Below, piece after piece: positions 9,629 through 17,112 of a stretch of DNA of 45,235 nucleotides. Under the pieces are notes generated by a model, which saw only the letters and a program-made list of their open reading frames with translations, was not told the origin of the DNA and did not search any database. Each line of letters opens with the position of its first letter. The first letter of the stretch is position 1. Location of the stretch: the NCBI RefSeq assembly GCF_900167415.1, contig NZ_FUWU01000025.1, positions 1 to 45,235 on the forward strand. The letters run 5' to 3'. Source of the DNA: Fibrobacter intestinalis (lineage in GTDB: Bacteria; Fibrobacterota; Fibrobacteria; Fibrobacterales; Fibrobacteraceae). A program made the translations under genes and the position numbers.

Positions 9629-10765
9629 ATGGCTAACGACCCCTATATACTTGTAGAAAACCAGGAAACTCTCGACAAACTGCTCGACGATCTTTCCCTC
9701 TACGATATGGCTGCTGTCGATACCGAAGCGGATTCCATGTATCACTACAACGTCCGCCTATGCCTTGTGCAAATCACTATCGGAGAGCACCATTACATAG
9801 TCGATCCCTTGGCTCCCATCGACATCCGTCCGATTTTTAAAACACGGGCGATGAACACCTTGATTTTGCACGGGGCCGATTACGATTTGCGGATGCTCTG
9901 GCATACTTTCCGCTTTTCTCCAAAACACGTTTTTGACACGATGATCGCCGCTAAATTTTTGGGCGAAGAAGGACTCGGCTACGCCAGCCTGGTTAAAAAG
10001 TATTTTGGAATCGACTTGCCCAAGGACAACCAGAAATCCGACTGGACAACCCGCCCGCTGCCCTCGGATATGTGCGAATACGCCATTCACGACACTTTCT
10101 ATCTGCACGAACTTTGCGCCCTTTTGGGCGAGCAACTCAAAGCTCAAGGAAAATTCAGCTGGATGATCGAAACCTGCAACAACCTCATAGATAAGGTGAT
10201 GCAGACGAAAGAGGAAAACGGGGAAAGATGGCGCATTGCCGGTGCTTTCCGTTTGCCGCCCAAATCCCTGAATATTCTTAAACATATCTGGCTATGGCGT
10301 GAAAAGGAAGCGCAAAAAATGGATCGCCCGCCCTACAAGGTTTTTGGCAATGAACTGATGCTCGCCATTGTCCGCTCCGTATCCTACTCTTTCCCGGCAA
10401 TCCAAGAAAACATCCTTCCTAAACTGCCCCGCAATTTTACGGGAGAACGCCGCGCGGAATTTCTTTCCATGTTGCAAAGCGCCGTGTCCATTCCCCAGAA
10501 ACAGTGGCCCCCCATGCAGCCCAAAGTGCCTCCTCCGCAAATCATTCCCGACGGCGAACTCATCGACTCGCTGAAAGAATGGAGGGACGAAAGGGCGCAC
10601 GAATTGGATTTGAACGAGTCCATGCTGGCCAATCGTGCCCAACTGATCGCCCTCGCCACTCCGGTAGGAGCGTCCTGGGACGACCGTTACGACGCCGCGC
10701 ATTTTTTGAACTGGCAGCGTTCCGTATGGAACGGAATTCTTTCCCATAAACTGGCAGGTAACTGA
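9629..10765 (+). CDS. rnd: Ribonuclease D family 3'-5' exoribonuclease
   Basis: A 378-residue DEDDy exonuclease. Exo I is Asp31/Glu33 (AAVDTEADS), Exo II is the Asp in LILHGADYDLRML, and Exo III is YAIHD (Tyr-x3-Asp). A C-terminal helical HRDC-like part (about residues 205-375) includes LKHIWLWREKEAQKMDRPPY, typical of RNase D. It trims 3' ends of tRNA precursors and other structured RNAs. Length matches E. coli RNase D (375). Its stop codon overlaps the tatA start by one base, so the two are translationally coupled. Confidence 0.92.
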   Translation: MANDPYILVENQETLDKLLDDLSLYDMAAVDTEADSMYHYNVRLCLVQITIGEHHYIVDPLAPIDIRPIFKTRAMNTLILHGADYDLRMLWHTFRFSPKHVFDTMIAAKFLGEEGLGYASLVKKYFGIDLPKDNQKSDWTTRPLPSDMCEYAIHDTFYLHELCALLGEQLKAQGKFSWMIETCNNLIDKVMQTKEENGERWRIAGAFRLPPKSLNILKHIWLWREKEAQKMDRPPYKVFGNELMLAIVRSVSYSFPAIQENILPKLPRNFTGERRAEFLSMLQSAVSIPQKQWPPMQPKVPPPQIIPDGELIDSLKEWRDERAHELDLNESMLANRAQLIALATPVGASWDDRYDAAHFLNWQRSVWNGILSHKLAGN

Positions 10766-10965
10766 TGAGAATTGGTGTTCCCGAACTTCTCCTTTTGCTT
10801 TTTTTGGCGATTCTTTTGCTGGGCGCTCGGCGCATTCCGGAACTCGGAGCGGCACTCGGCAAAGCCCTGCGAGAATTTCGAAAAGCGGAAAAGGACGAAG
10901 ATAAAGAAATCCTCCCCCATGAAAAAAACGACAATCCCGACAACGCGACTCATGACAAGAAATAA
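10765..10965 (+). CDS. tatA: Twin-arginine translocase subunit TatA/TatE
   Basis: A 66-residue protein with a very short N-terminus (MRIGVPEL), one membrane helix (about residues 7-21), the F/LGxxxxPELG hinge (LLGARRIPELGAALGKAL), an amphipathic helix and a charged tail (EKDEDKE...DKK). This is the standard TatA layout. It forms the membrane-weakening assembly for export of folded proteins. It overlaps rnd by one base, and tatC follows 12 bases later. Confidence 0.92.
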   Translation: MRIGVPELLLLLFLAILLLGARRIPELGAALGKALREFRKAEKDEDKEILPHEKNDNPDNATHDKK

Positions 10966-10977
10966 GGAATTCTAGTG

Positions 10978-11670
10978 ATGGAGATTTCCGAACATTTTCA
11001 GGAACTCCGCCGTCGCCTCTTGATTTGCATCGTCTGTTTTGCCGCAATCGCCGCAACCGCTTTTGCCTGTTTCCCTCGACTCTGGCATTTTGTACAAATT
11101 CCCATTCTTCAAGTCGATACGGTAACAATTGTAAACCTTTCGCCCGCGGAAGGCGTTTCTGTCAGCATTCTGGTTTCCTGTATGGCAGCGGCATTCGCGA
11201 CTTCCCCGCTGTTCCTCTACCACGCCTACGCTTTTTGCGCCCCTGCCGTTCAAAAAGAGAACCGCCGTTTTTTTTTCGCATCGTATCTTTCCGCCTGCGC
11301 CCTATTTTTTTTCGGCGCTTTTTTCGCGTATTTCTGCGCCATCCCCTTGTTATTCCAATTTTTGCTAAACTACTCGGATGTCAAGCAGCTCTGGTCGCAG
11401 ACCGCCTACGTCTCTTTCCTATTTCGTTTTGAAATTCTCTTTGCCGTTCTTTTTCAAATGCCTGTCGCCTGCGCCCTGTGGGGACGTTCCGGCATTTCCG
11501 ACAGAAATTTCCTGTGGAAACATTTCCGGATTATCCTCTTTCTCATCGTCCTGATTTCCGCCCTGGTCACGCCGCCCGATTTGCCTTCCCTTTTCTGGAT
11601 GGCCATCCCCATGTTCCTCCTGTTCTTGCTGAGCGCATTCACCTATCGCCTCGCCTGGAGAAAAAAATGA
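10978..11670 (+). CDS. tatC: Twin-arginine translocase subunit TatC
   Basis: About 230 residues with roughly six membrane helices. The N-terminus MEISEHFQELRRRLL matches the TatC 'HLxELRxR' signature, and the periplasmic loop block LSPAEGVSVSILVSCMAAAF followed by SPLFLYHAYAFCAPAV corresponds to the conserved P-x-E...P-x-x-x-Y-Q region in divergent form. It is the receptor for twin-arginine signal peptides. The start may be GTG 10975 or ATG 10978; AAGGA at 10964-10968 fits both. It is flanked by tatA and a TatB-like fusion gene that it overlaps by four bases (ATGA). Confidence 0.88.
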   Translation: MEISEHFQELRRRLLICIVCFAAIAATAFACFPRLWHFVQIPILQVDTVTIVNLSPAEGVSVSILVSCMAAAFATSPLFLYHAYAFCAPAVQKENRRFFFASYLSACALFFFGAFFAYFCAIPLLFQFLLNYSDVKQLWSQTAYVSFLFRFEILFAVLFQMPVACALWGRSGISDRNFLWKHFRIILFLIVLISALVTPPDLPSLFWMAIPMFLLFLLSAFTYRLAWRKK

Positions 11671-12356
11671 ACGCCGATCTGGGATTTTCGGAATTCACCC
11701 TGCTCTTGCTGCTTGCGCTGCTGCTTTTTTCTCCCCGGGACTTGGGAAAGGCACTCGCCAAGTTCAAATACTACAAAGGAAAATTCTACCGGATGAAATT
11801 CGATTTGGAAGATGCGATGCTCTACAATTTTGACAAAGACGCCGAAAGCGCATGGATTGTCGAAGCCGTTCGCCGATTCGACCTGTACCGTTCCGCTCCC
11901 AAAGTCGCCGCTTTTTACCCGCTGGCTGGCGAACCCGACATTTGTCCGCTGCTGAAAGAATTGGCCAAGGAAGGCCGCTTGCTGCTTCCCCGAACCCTGG
12001 AAAATTTTCAGATGGAATTTGTGGAAATCCACCGGATGGAAGATCTTGTCGAAGGCCGATTCCACGTGCACGAGCCTCCGCGATACTTGCCCGCCTACCA
12101 AGGGGAAATTCCACTGGCCCTCGTTCCCGGAGTCGAATTTTCCAGAAACGGCAACCGGCACGGGCACGGCAAAGGCTATTACGACCGTTTCTTGGCGCAA
12201 CATCCTGAAACCGTCAAATGCGGTGTGGCCTTTAGCGTCCAAGTGTCCGCAAAACCTCTGGAATGCAAGTCGCACGATATTCCAATGAACTATATTGTAG
12301 CTTCAAAAAACGATCCGTCAAAGGAGATTCCCCATGTGGAAAAAGCAACCGTTTAA
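11667..12356 (+). CDS. TatB-like membrane segment fused to 5-formyltetrahydrofolate cyclo-ligase
   Basis: A 229-residue protein. Residues 1-55 look like a TatA/TatB N-terminus: MNADLGFSEFTLLLL, a helix to about residue 21, the SPRDLGKAL hinge and a basic amphipathic stretch. Residues about 62-215 are the 5-formyl-THF cyclo-ligase fold, which makes 5,10-methenyl-THF from 5-formyl-THF: PLAGEPDICPLL, LVPGVEF (152-158), the ATP/substrate loop NRHGHGKGYYDRFL (163-176) and SHDIPMNYIV near the end. The usual first helix of the ligase, with its Lys/Arg ATP contacts, seems replaced by the Tat-like part. The start ATG overlaps the tatC stop, and the frame reads through without a break. The fusion is seen directly; a dual role is inference. 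Confidence 0.8.
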   Translation: MNADLGFSEFTLLLLLALLLFSPRDLGKALAKFKYYKGKFYRMKFDLEDAMLYNFDKDAESAWIVEAVRRFDLYRSAPKVAAFYPLAGEPDICPLLKELAKEGRLLLPRTLENFQMEFVEIHRMEDLVEGRFHVHEPPRYLPAYQGEIPLALVPGVEFSRNGNRHGHGKGYYDRFLAQHPETVKCGVAFSVQVSAKPLECKSHDIPMNYIVASKNDPSKEIPHVEKATV

Positions 12357-13266
12357 CGCCCGCCGAGAACCGCGCAACGAAAACGACGCCACCCCGGAAA
12401 GGCCTCGCTTCACTAGCTACGGTCGCGCTCCCCGGTTCAGCGAAGAAAGCCTCCGTTCCAGCAAAAATTTCGATGCTCGTTCAAAGCCTTCCCAAGTAAG
12501 CGTGGCCATCGGCGACGAAGAAAGTGCTCCGCAGACCGCTGTCGGCGGCATTCGCGAAGTGACCGAGCTGCTGACCAATTCCCCGATGAAAGTTCACCGG
12601 GTTCTCTTTCGCCACAATTCGGGAAACCCCAAACTTTACACCCTGCAAAAAATCGCCAAGAAAAATCGCATTCACGTTCAGCAGGTCGAAGCCCGCATTC
12701 TGGATTCCTATGCGGTTCCCAACCAAGGAGTTGTCGCCCTCTGCAACGAAAAAGAACTCCTCCAGTGGAACTCCGTTAAAGACGAATTTTTCCAGGCCAA
12801 AGAAAAGGACGAACGCAAACTGATTGTCATCGCGACAAATATCGAAGATCCCCGCAATCTCGGGGCCTGCATCCGTTCTTCCCTGGGTCTGGGGGCCGAC
12901 ATCCTTTTGATGCCCTCCAAGGGAATGTGCGGTTTAACGCCCACGGTCGCCCGCGCATCGACTGGCGCCATCGACAAGCTCCGCATTTGCCGTCCTGACA
13001 ATTTGGAAGCGACTATCGGCGAGCTGAAACTGGCCGGCTACCAGATTCTGGGGCTTGACGCCGACACGGACGTTTCTCTGGTAGATTACTCTTTTGGCAA
13101 GCAGATTGTTCTCGCGGTGGGCGGCGAAGACGCCGGACTTCCGCCTTTTATCCGCAAGCAGTGCACCGACGTTCTCCGTATTCCGATGAAAGCCGAAGCG
13201 CAATCCTACAACGCATCCGTCGCCCTTTCTCTCGGCTTGTACGAAATCGCCCGGAAAGTTCTCTAG
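12334..13266 (+). CDS. SpoU/TrmH family RNA 2'-O-methyltransferase (RlmB-like)
   Basis: A 310-residue SPOUT methyltransferase. A basic, disordered N-terminal ~60 residues (KKQPFNARREPRNEN...) is followed by a substrate-binding domain (VGGIREVTELL...) and the knotted catalytic domain, with motif 1 NIEDPRNLGACIRSSLGLG, motif 2 LAVGGEDAGLPP and motif 3 YNASVALSLGLYE. The family methylates ribose 2'-OH in rRNA or tRNA; RlmB (23S G2251) is the closest type. The ATG follows AAAGGAGA and lies inside the end of the preceding gene (23-base overlap). The long basic leader is unusual. Confidence 0.87.
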   Translation: MWKKQPFNARREPRNENDATPERPRFTSYGRAPRFSEESLRSSKNFDARSKPSQVSVAIGDEESAPQTAVGGIREVTELLTNSPMKVHRVLFRHNSGNPKLYTLQKIAKKNRIHVQQVEARILDSYAVPNQGVVALCNEKELLQWNSVKDEFFQAKEKDERKLIVIATNIEDPRNLGACIRSSLGLGADILLMPSKGMCGLTPTVARASTGAIDKLRICRPDNLEATIGELKLAGYQILGLDADTDVSLVDYSFGKQIVLAVGGEDAGLPPFIRKQCTDVLRIPMKAEAQSYNASVALSLGLYEIARKVL

Positions 13267-13269
13267 CAG

Positions 13270-14436
13270 ATGGAGCTTCCTTTTGCAGACATCGCCTTTG
13301 CGCAATTCGTGAACGATGCGGTAAGCCAAAAAACGGACGAGCTCAAGCTTGCTGAAAAACTCGTGAGAAGTCCGTGGGCAAATTGTCGGGCGGAGATTCT
13401 TGACTACATTGCGCTGGTTCCCAAATACCGGAAAAAATTTGAAACGGATAAAATCCTCGCCTGCGATAAACTGGCTTTGGAACAATCCACGGCGGCGGAC
13501 ATCGGGCGTTACAAAGCGGAACTTTTCAAAGGAGCCGATTCCATTGACGATCTGTGCTGCGGCATGGGTGGAGACAGTTTCTTTTTGCCTTCGCCTATTC
13601 GCGTCAAAGGCGTGGATCTTTCCGAAAAGCGCGTCGAAATGTACCGGTTCAACACCCGAACTCTTGGCACTCCCCGAGAAGCCGTTATCGCCGACGTTCG
13701 CACACTGGATTCCCGCAGCGATTTTTTCACCATCGATCCGGCCAGAAGGCAAACAGACGGAGACAACCAGCGGGACTTTTCCGCATTGACGCCGAGCCTT
13801 TCCGAAATCGTCGAAATGGCCAAAAAATACAAAGGCGGCATGGCAAAGTTGCCTCCCGGATACCCGGCTGACGAATTTCCCGACGGCACGGAAATCCTCT
13901 ATCTCGGAGCCAAAAACGATTGTCGGGAATGCCTACTGCTTTTCGGAGAACTAGCGACCTCGCCGGATTCTGTCCGAGCCGTTTCCGTTGATTTTTCGGG
14001 CTGCCACGAATGGCGCGCCCGCCGCGCTTCCCTTTCTGAACTTCCCGTCGCCCCCCTTTCCACCTTTCTCGCAGAACCCATTCCCGTTCTGGTTCGCAGC
14101 CATCTTTTTTCCGAAGTGGCCCGCCAAAGCGATCCTACGGCGCATCTGATTTCTACCGGCATCGCTTACGTTTCCAGTGAAAGCCCTCTTCCCCAAGCCG
14201 CATTTCGCAACTACCGCGTCCTGGGCAGCACTCCCCTTTCAACGGGCAAAGTCAAAAAGCTCCTCAAAGAATTTGACATCGGAAAAATCACCTTGAAAAA
14301 ACGCGGAGTCGAGATCCATCCCGACGCGGAAATCAAGCGACTTGCCGCCAAAGGCTCCCGAAAGGGCATTCTCTTCTATACGCGGATTTTCGGCGAAAAA
14401 ACGGCCATCCTTGCTGAAGAAGACGAACAGAATTAA
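13270..14436 (+). CDS. Class I SAM-dependent methyltransferase with THUMP-like domain
   Basis: A 388-residue protein. The Rossmann motif I is SIDDLCCGMGGDSFFL (about residues 93-108), followed by VKGVDLSEKRVEMYRFN (motif II) and FFTIDPARRQ, where the DPxR block is typical of this group. The C-terminal ~80 residues (YRVLGSTPLSTGKVKKLLKE...KGILFYTRI) match the THUMP-like domain found in uncharacterised class I methyltransferases, which suggests an RNA substrate. It starts three bases after the preceding RNA methyltransferase gene and is probably cotranscribed. The substrate is unknown. Confidence 0.78.
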   Translation: MELPFADIAFAQFVNDAVSQKTDELKLAEKLVRSPWANCRAEILDYIALVPKYRKKFETDKILACDKLALEQSTAADIGRYKAELFKGADSIDDLCCGMGGDSFFLPSPIRVKGVDLSEKRVEMYRFNTRTLGTPREAVIADVRTLDSRSDFFTIDPARRQTDGDNQRDFSALTPSLSEIVEMAKKYKGGMAKLPPGYPADEFPDGTEILYLGAKNDCRECLLLFGELATSPDSVRAVSVDFSGCHEWRARRASLSELPVAPLSTFLAEPIPVLVRSHLFSEVARQSDPTAHLISTGIAYVSSESPLPQAAFRNYRVLGSTPLSTGKVKKLLKEFDIGKITLKKRGVEIHPDAEIKRLAAKGSRKGILFYTRIFGEKTAILAEEDEQN

Positions 14437-14761
14437 TAGCCCCAGTCTCGAAAATCAACAATTCTTTTTTTGACTTATTATAAGCAATTTTTATAAATGA
14501 TTTCAATGATGTCAAGAGAATAGAGAATGGAAGTTTAAAAACGCAGCTTGGGATTCTAATATGTAGATTATCCTTGAGCATAAGGAAAAGTGGTCAGCAA
14601 ACAGGAAGTAATAATCAGAAAGAAAAAATGAGAAATGGGGATTAAAAAATTTTTCAAATAGTAATTTCTCCCCCTTTGGATGTTTGTAATAATGGGAGAA
14701 ATTATCTACTAACCTCTAATCACTAATAACGAACCTCTTTTTTGAAAATGTATTTTTAAAG
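14437..14761. other. AT-rich gap before the restriction-modification genes
   Basis: These 325 bases mark the abrupt change from GC-balanced coding DNA to AT-rich DNA. I see no gene. They probably hold the promoter of the methyltransferase gene; no clear -35/-10 pair can be chosen. The composition step is the left edge of an acquired island. Confidence 0.5.
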
Positions 14762-15877
14762 ATGGCCATGAATGAAATACAACAAAGATTAAAACAAAAC
14801 ACTCTGAACACAGTATCCCTCTTTTCTGGTGCTGGCGGTCTTGATATTGGAGCCATAATGTCAGGAGCAAACATCATATGGGCTAACGACAAAATGCGAG
14901 AAGCTTGCGATTCATATACAAAAAATATCGGACCTCATATTCATAAAGGCAATATCGACGACCTTAAACCAGAACTTGCCAACTTAAGGGGTAATGTTCG
15001 CCTTATTATTGGCGGTCCTCCATGTCAAGGTTTTTCTGTTGCAGGGAAGATGGATGCTGAAGACGAACGCAGCAAACTCATCTGGAGTTATACAGATATC
15101 GTGGAAACCATATTGCCCGATGCGTTCATTATGGAAAATGTCAAAGCCCTTGGTCTGTTGGAAAGATGGGCAAATATACGTACCTCTCTATTGAACCGAT
15201 TACGTTCTTTAGGCTATAGCGTCAGTCTTTGCATCCTGAATGCCACAGATTATAACGTTCCCCAAGCAAGGGAGCGAATGTTTATAGTTGGATTCAAGGG
15301 TAACGCAAACGCCCAACTTGATTTAGATGCAATGCTAATGCCATACAAGAAAAAAGCCCAAACAGTACGAGAAGCTTTAAGCGTTCTCGACAGAGCTGGA
15401 ACCGGTAATAACACAAGCGTGTGTAACGCTAAAATCACTCTTACACCGAATCCTGTGTTACGTAAATCAGCTTATGCAGGAATGCTTTTTAATGGACTAG
15501 GAAGACCTTTGAAACTAGACGGTTACAGTGCAACATTGCCAGCTTCAATGGGTGGAAATAAAACCCCCATCATTGATGAAAAAGCACTGTATGAAGGCAA
15601 ACGTCCTTGGGTGGAAACTTATCATGAAGAACTGATGAAAGATGCATCGGTAGCACGACATACGAATGTTCCAACTTATCTGCGCCGCCTCACTGTTGAT
15701 GAAGCTCGTGTACTTCAGACTTTTCCACTCGATTATGAATTTTGTGGCAGCCAATCTTCCCAATATACACAAATTGGCAATGCGGTTCCCTGTAATCTCG
15801 CCGAAGCCATTTGTTCTATGGTGATTGATGTCTTACAAGGAAAATCCAAAATCATTCATTCAGGACTTTTCGACTAA
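14762..15877 (+). CDS. Type II DNA (cytosine-5) methyltransferase
   Basis: A 371-residue m5C methyltransferase. Motif I is SLFSGAGGLDIGA, motif IV holds the catalytic Cys88 (GGPPCQGFS), motif VI is AFIMENVKAL, motif VIII is YNVPQARERMF, and motifs IX-X are RRLTVDEARVLQTFP and TQIGNAVPCNLAEAI. All are intact. It protects host DNA from the endonuclease encoded directly downstream. The DNA is clearly more AT-rich than both flanks, with AAA/ATA/TTA codons favoured, which suggests lateral acquisition. The start may be 14762 or the ATG at 14768. If the partner is truly SacI-like, GAGCTC is the expected target (inference). Confidence 0.93.
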   Translation: MAMNEIQQRLKQNTLNTVSLFSGAGGLDIGAIMSGANIIWANDKMREACDSYTKNIGPHIHKGNIDDLKPELANLRGNVRLIIGGPPCQGFSVAGKMDAEDERSKLIWSYTDIVETILPDAFIMENVKALGLLERWANIRTSLLNRLRSLGYSVSLCILNATDYNVPQARERMFIVGFKGNANAQLDLDAMLMPYKKKAQTVREALSVLDRAGTGNNTSVCNAKITLTPNPVLRKSAYAGMLFNGLGRPLKLDGYSATLPASMGGNKTPIIDEKALYEGKRPWVETYHEELMKDASVARHTNVPTYLRRLTVDEARVLQTFPLDYEFCGSQSSQYTQIGNAVPCNLAEAICSMVIDVLQGKSKIIHSGLFD

Positions 15878-15887
15878 TTATATAGCT

Positions 15888-16976
15888 ATGGCATCAATCG
15901 ACTTGAAAACAGCCGCACTTATTCTGGACCGAGCATTCATTAAGCCCAAACAGCCAATTGGCAGTAAAGGTTTGTTGATAGAGAAAATATTGCACGGTTC
16001 GCACAAAACATATCGTTACATTCTTGTGAATGCTTTATTGGCAAAAGCGGCAAATGAAAACATAAACATCCTTAGTTTGCAGAAAGGAGATGGAACCGAT
16101 GGCAAATACGACGCAAGAACTCTTTGCCATAAAGTCATCGTCCCATTCGAGACATTAAAATTGCCTGGATGCCTAGGAGGTTCAAACGAACCATTCCTTA
16201 ACAAACCAGCAAGATTTGTAAAACTTTCGACCGATAATGCTGTAAGGAAGGGAAAAGACCGACAAACATTAGAAGATGTGATAAAAGCTTTGTCCTCCAT
16301 CAACAGTAGTAAGGAAGCGTATTCTTATCTACGTCAGGCTCTTTATGTGATGGCAGAAATAAGCAAGGAATATGTCAAAAAGTTTTCTATTGCCGACGCA
16401 CTTATAGACATCAGCGATTTCTCGCAGCTTGTACTTGACTATATATATGAGATTACAGAATATTGCCTCGATGGAGAAACGTGTCCTCTTGTCGTAGCGC
16501 AATTAGAGCAAATGTATCTTGGTAAAAACTATAAAGTACGTCCTCATAAAATCAATGAAAGTGGAGCCTCGTCAAAAGAAGTCGGCAACATTGATGTTTT
16601 CACCAATGAAGGCGAACTTGTATATTCCATTGAGGTAAAAGATAAAGATTTTTCAGAACAGGATGTTTCCCATGCCATCACCAAATTCAGATTGGCTGGC
16701 CTAACAAATAGCATGTTCATCTACGGACACAACGTCTCATTTGAAGAGGACAAGATATTTCAGCTATTAAAGAAGATTGGACGCGAAGGACATTATTGCT
16801 GCCTAATTTCAATTTTGCATTACGCAAAGCTACGAATTGCAGATCTAAAGACCCTGACCATTAGGGATTTTGTAGGTGGTTTACTGCAATTTGCAAAAGT
16901 CATCAATGCCAACGAAAATACAATTGAAACTATCAAAGAGATTGCAGGGAAAATTTTCGACAATGATAAAGAGTAA
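15888..16976 (+). CDS. Type II restriction endonuclease, SacI-like family
   Basis: About 362 residues, starting ten bases after the methyltransferase stop. The block GKYDARTLCHKVIVPFE followed by GGSNEPFLNKPARF resembles the SacI endonuclease family by memory. The candidate PD-(D/E)xK site is NIDVF...YSIEVKDKDF (Asp, then Glu-x-Lys). Its position beside an m5C methyltransferase supports the role. The frame is open from 15825 inside the methyltransferase gene, with a TTG at 15825 and an ATG at 15828, and no start has a strong ribosome site, so the N-terminus is uncertain. Codon use is as AT-rich as its partner's. No controller gene is seen. Confidence 0.7.
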   Translation: MASIDLKTAALILDRAFIKPKQPIGSKGLLIEKILHGSHKTYRYILVNALLAKAANENINILSLQKGDGTDGKYDARTLCHKVIVPFETLKLPGCLGGSNEPFLNKPARFVKLSTDNAVRKGKDRQTLEDVIKALSSINSSKEAYSYLRQALYVMAEISKEYVKKFSIADALIDISDFSQLVLDYIYEITEYCLDGETCPLVVAQLEQMYLGKNYKVRPHKINESGASSKEVGNIDVFTNEGELVYSIEVKDKDFSEQDVSHAITKFRLAGLTNSMFIYGHNVSFEEDKIFQLLKKIGREGHYCCLISILHYAKLRIADLKTLTIRDFVGGLLQFAKVINANENTIETIKEIAGKIFDNDKE

Positions 16977-17036
16977 CGCCTAATAGCCATTTTGTAAAAA
17001 AAATCAACATCATTCATCAATTCAAAATCCATTCCA

Positions 17037-17067
17037 CAAAAAAAGACCGCAGCATCAAGCCGCGGCC
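17037..17067 (-). terminator. Terminator of the GH94 gene
   Basis: On the minus strand, GGCCGCGGC-TTGAT-GCTGCGGTC forms a nine-pair stem (two G-T pairs) followed by seven or more T. It is placed 46 bases after the phosphorylase stop codon. Confidence 0.85.
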
Positions 17068-17112
17068 TAAAATTTCAAAGAATTTCCCGCTTTCACAGGA
17101 AAATTTCAGTTG

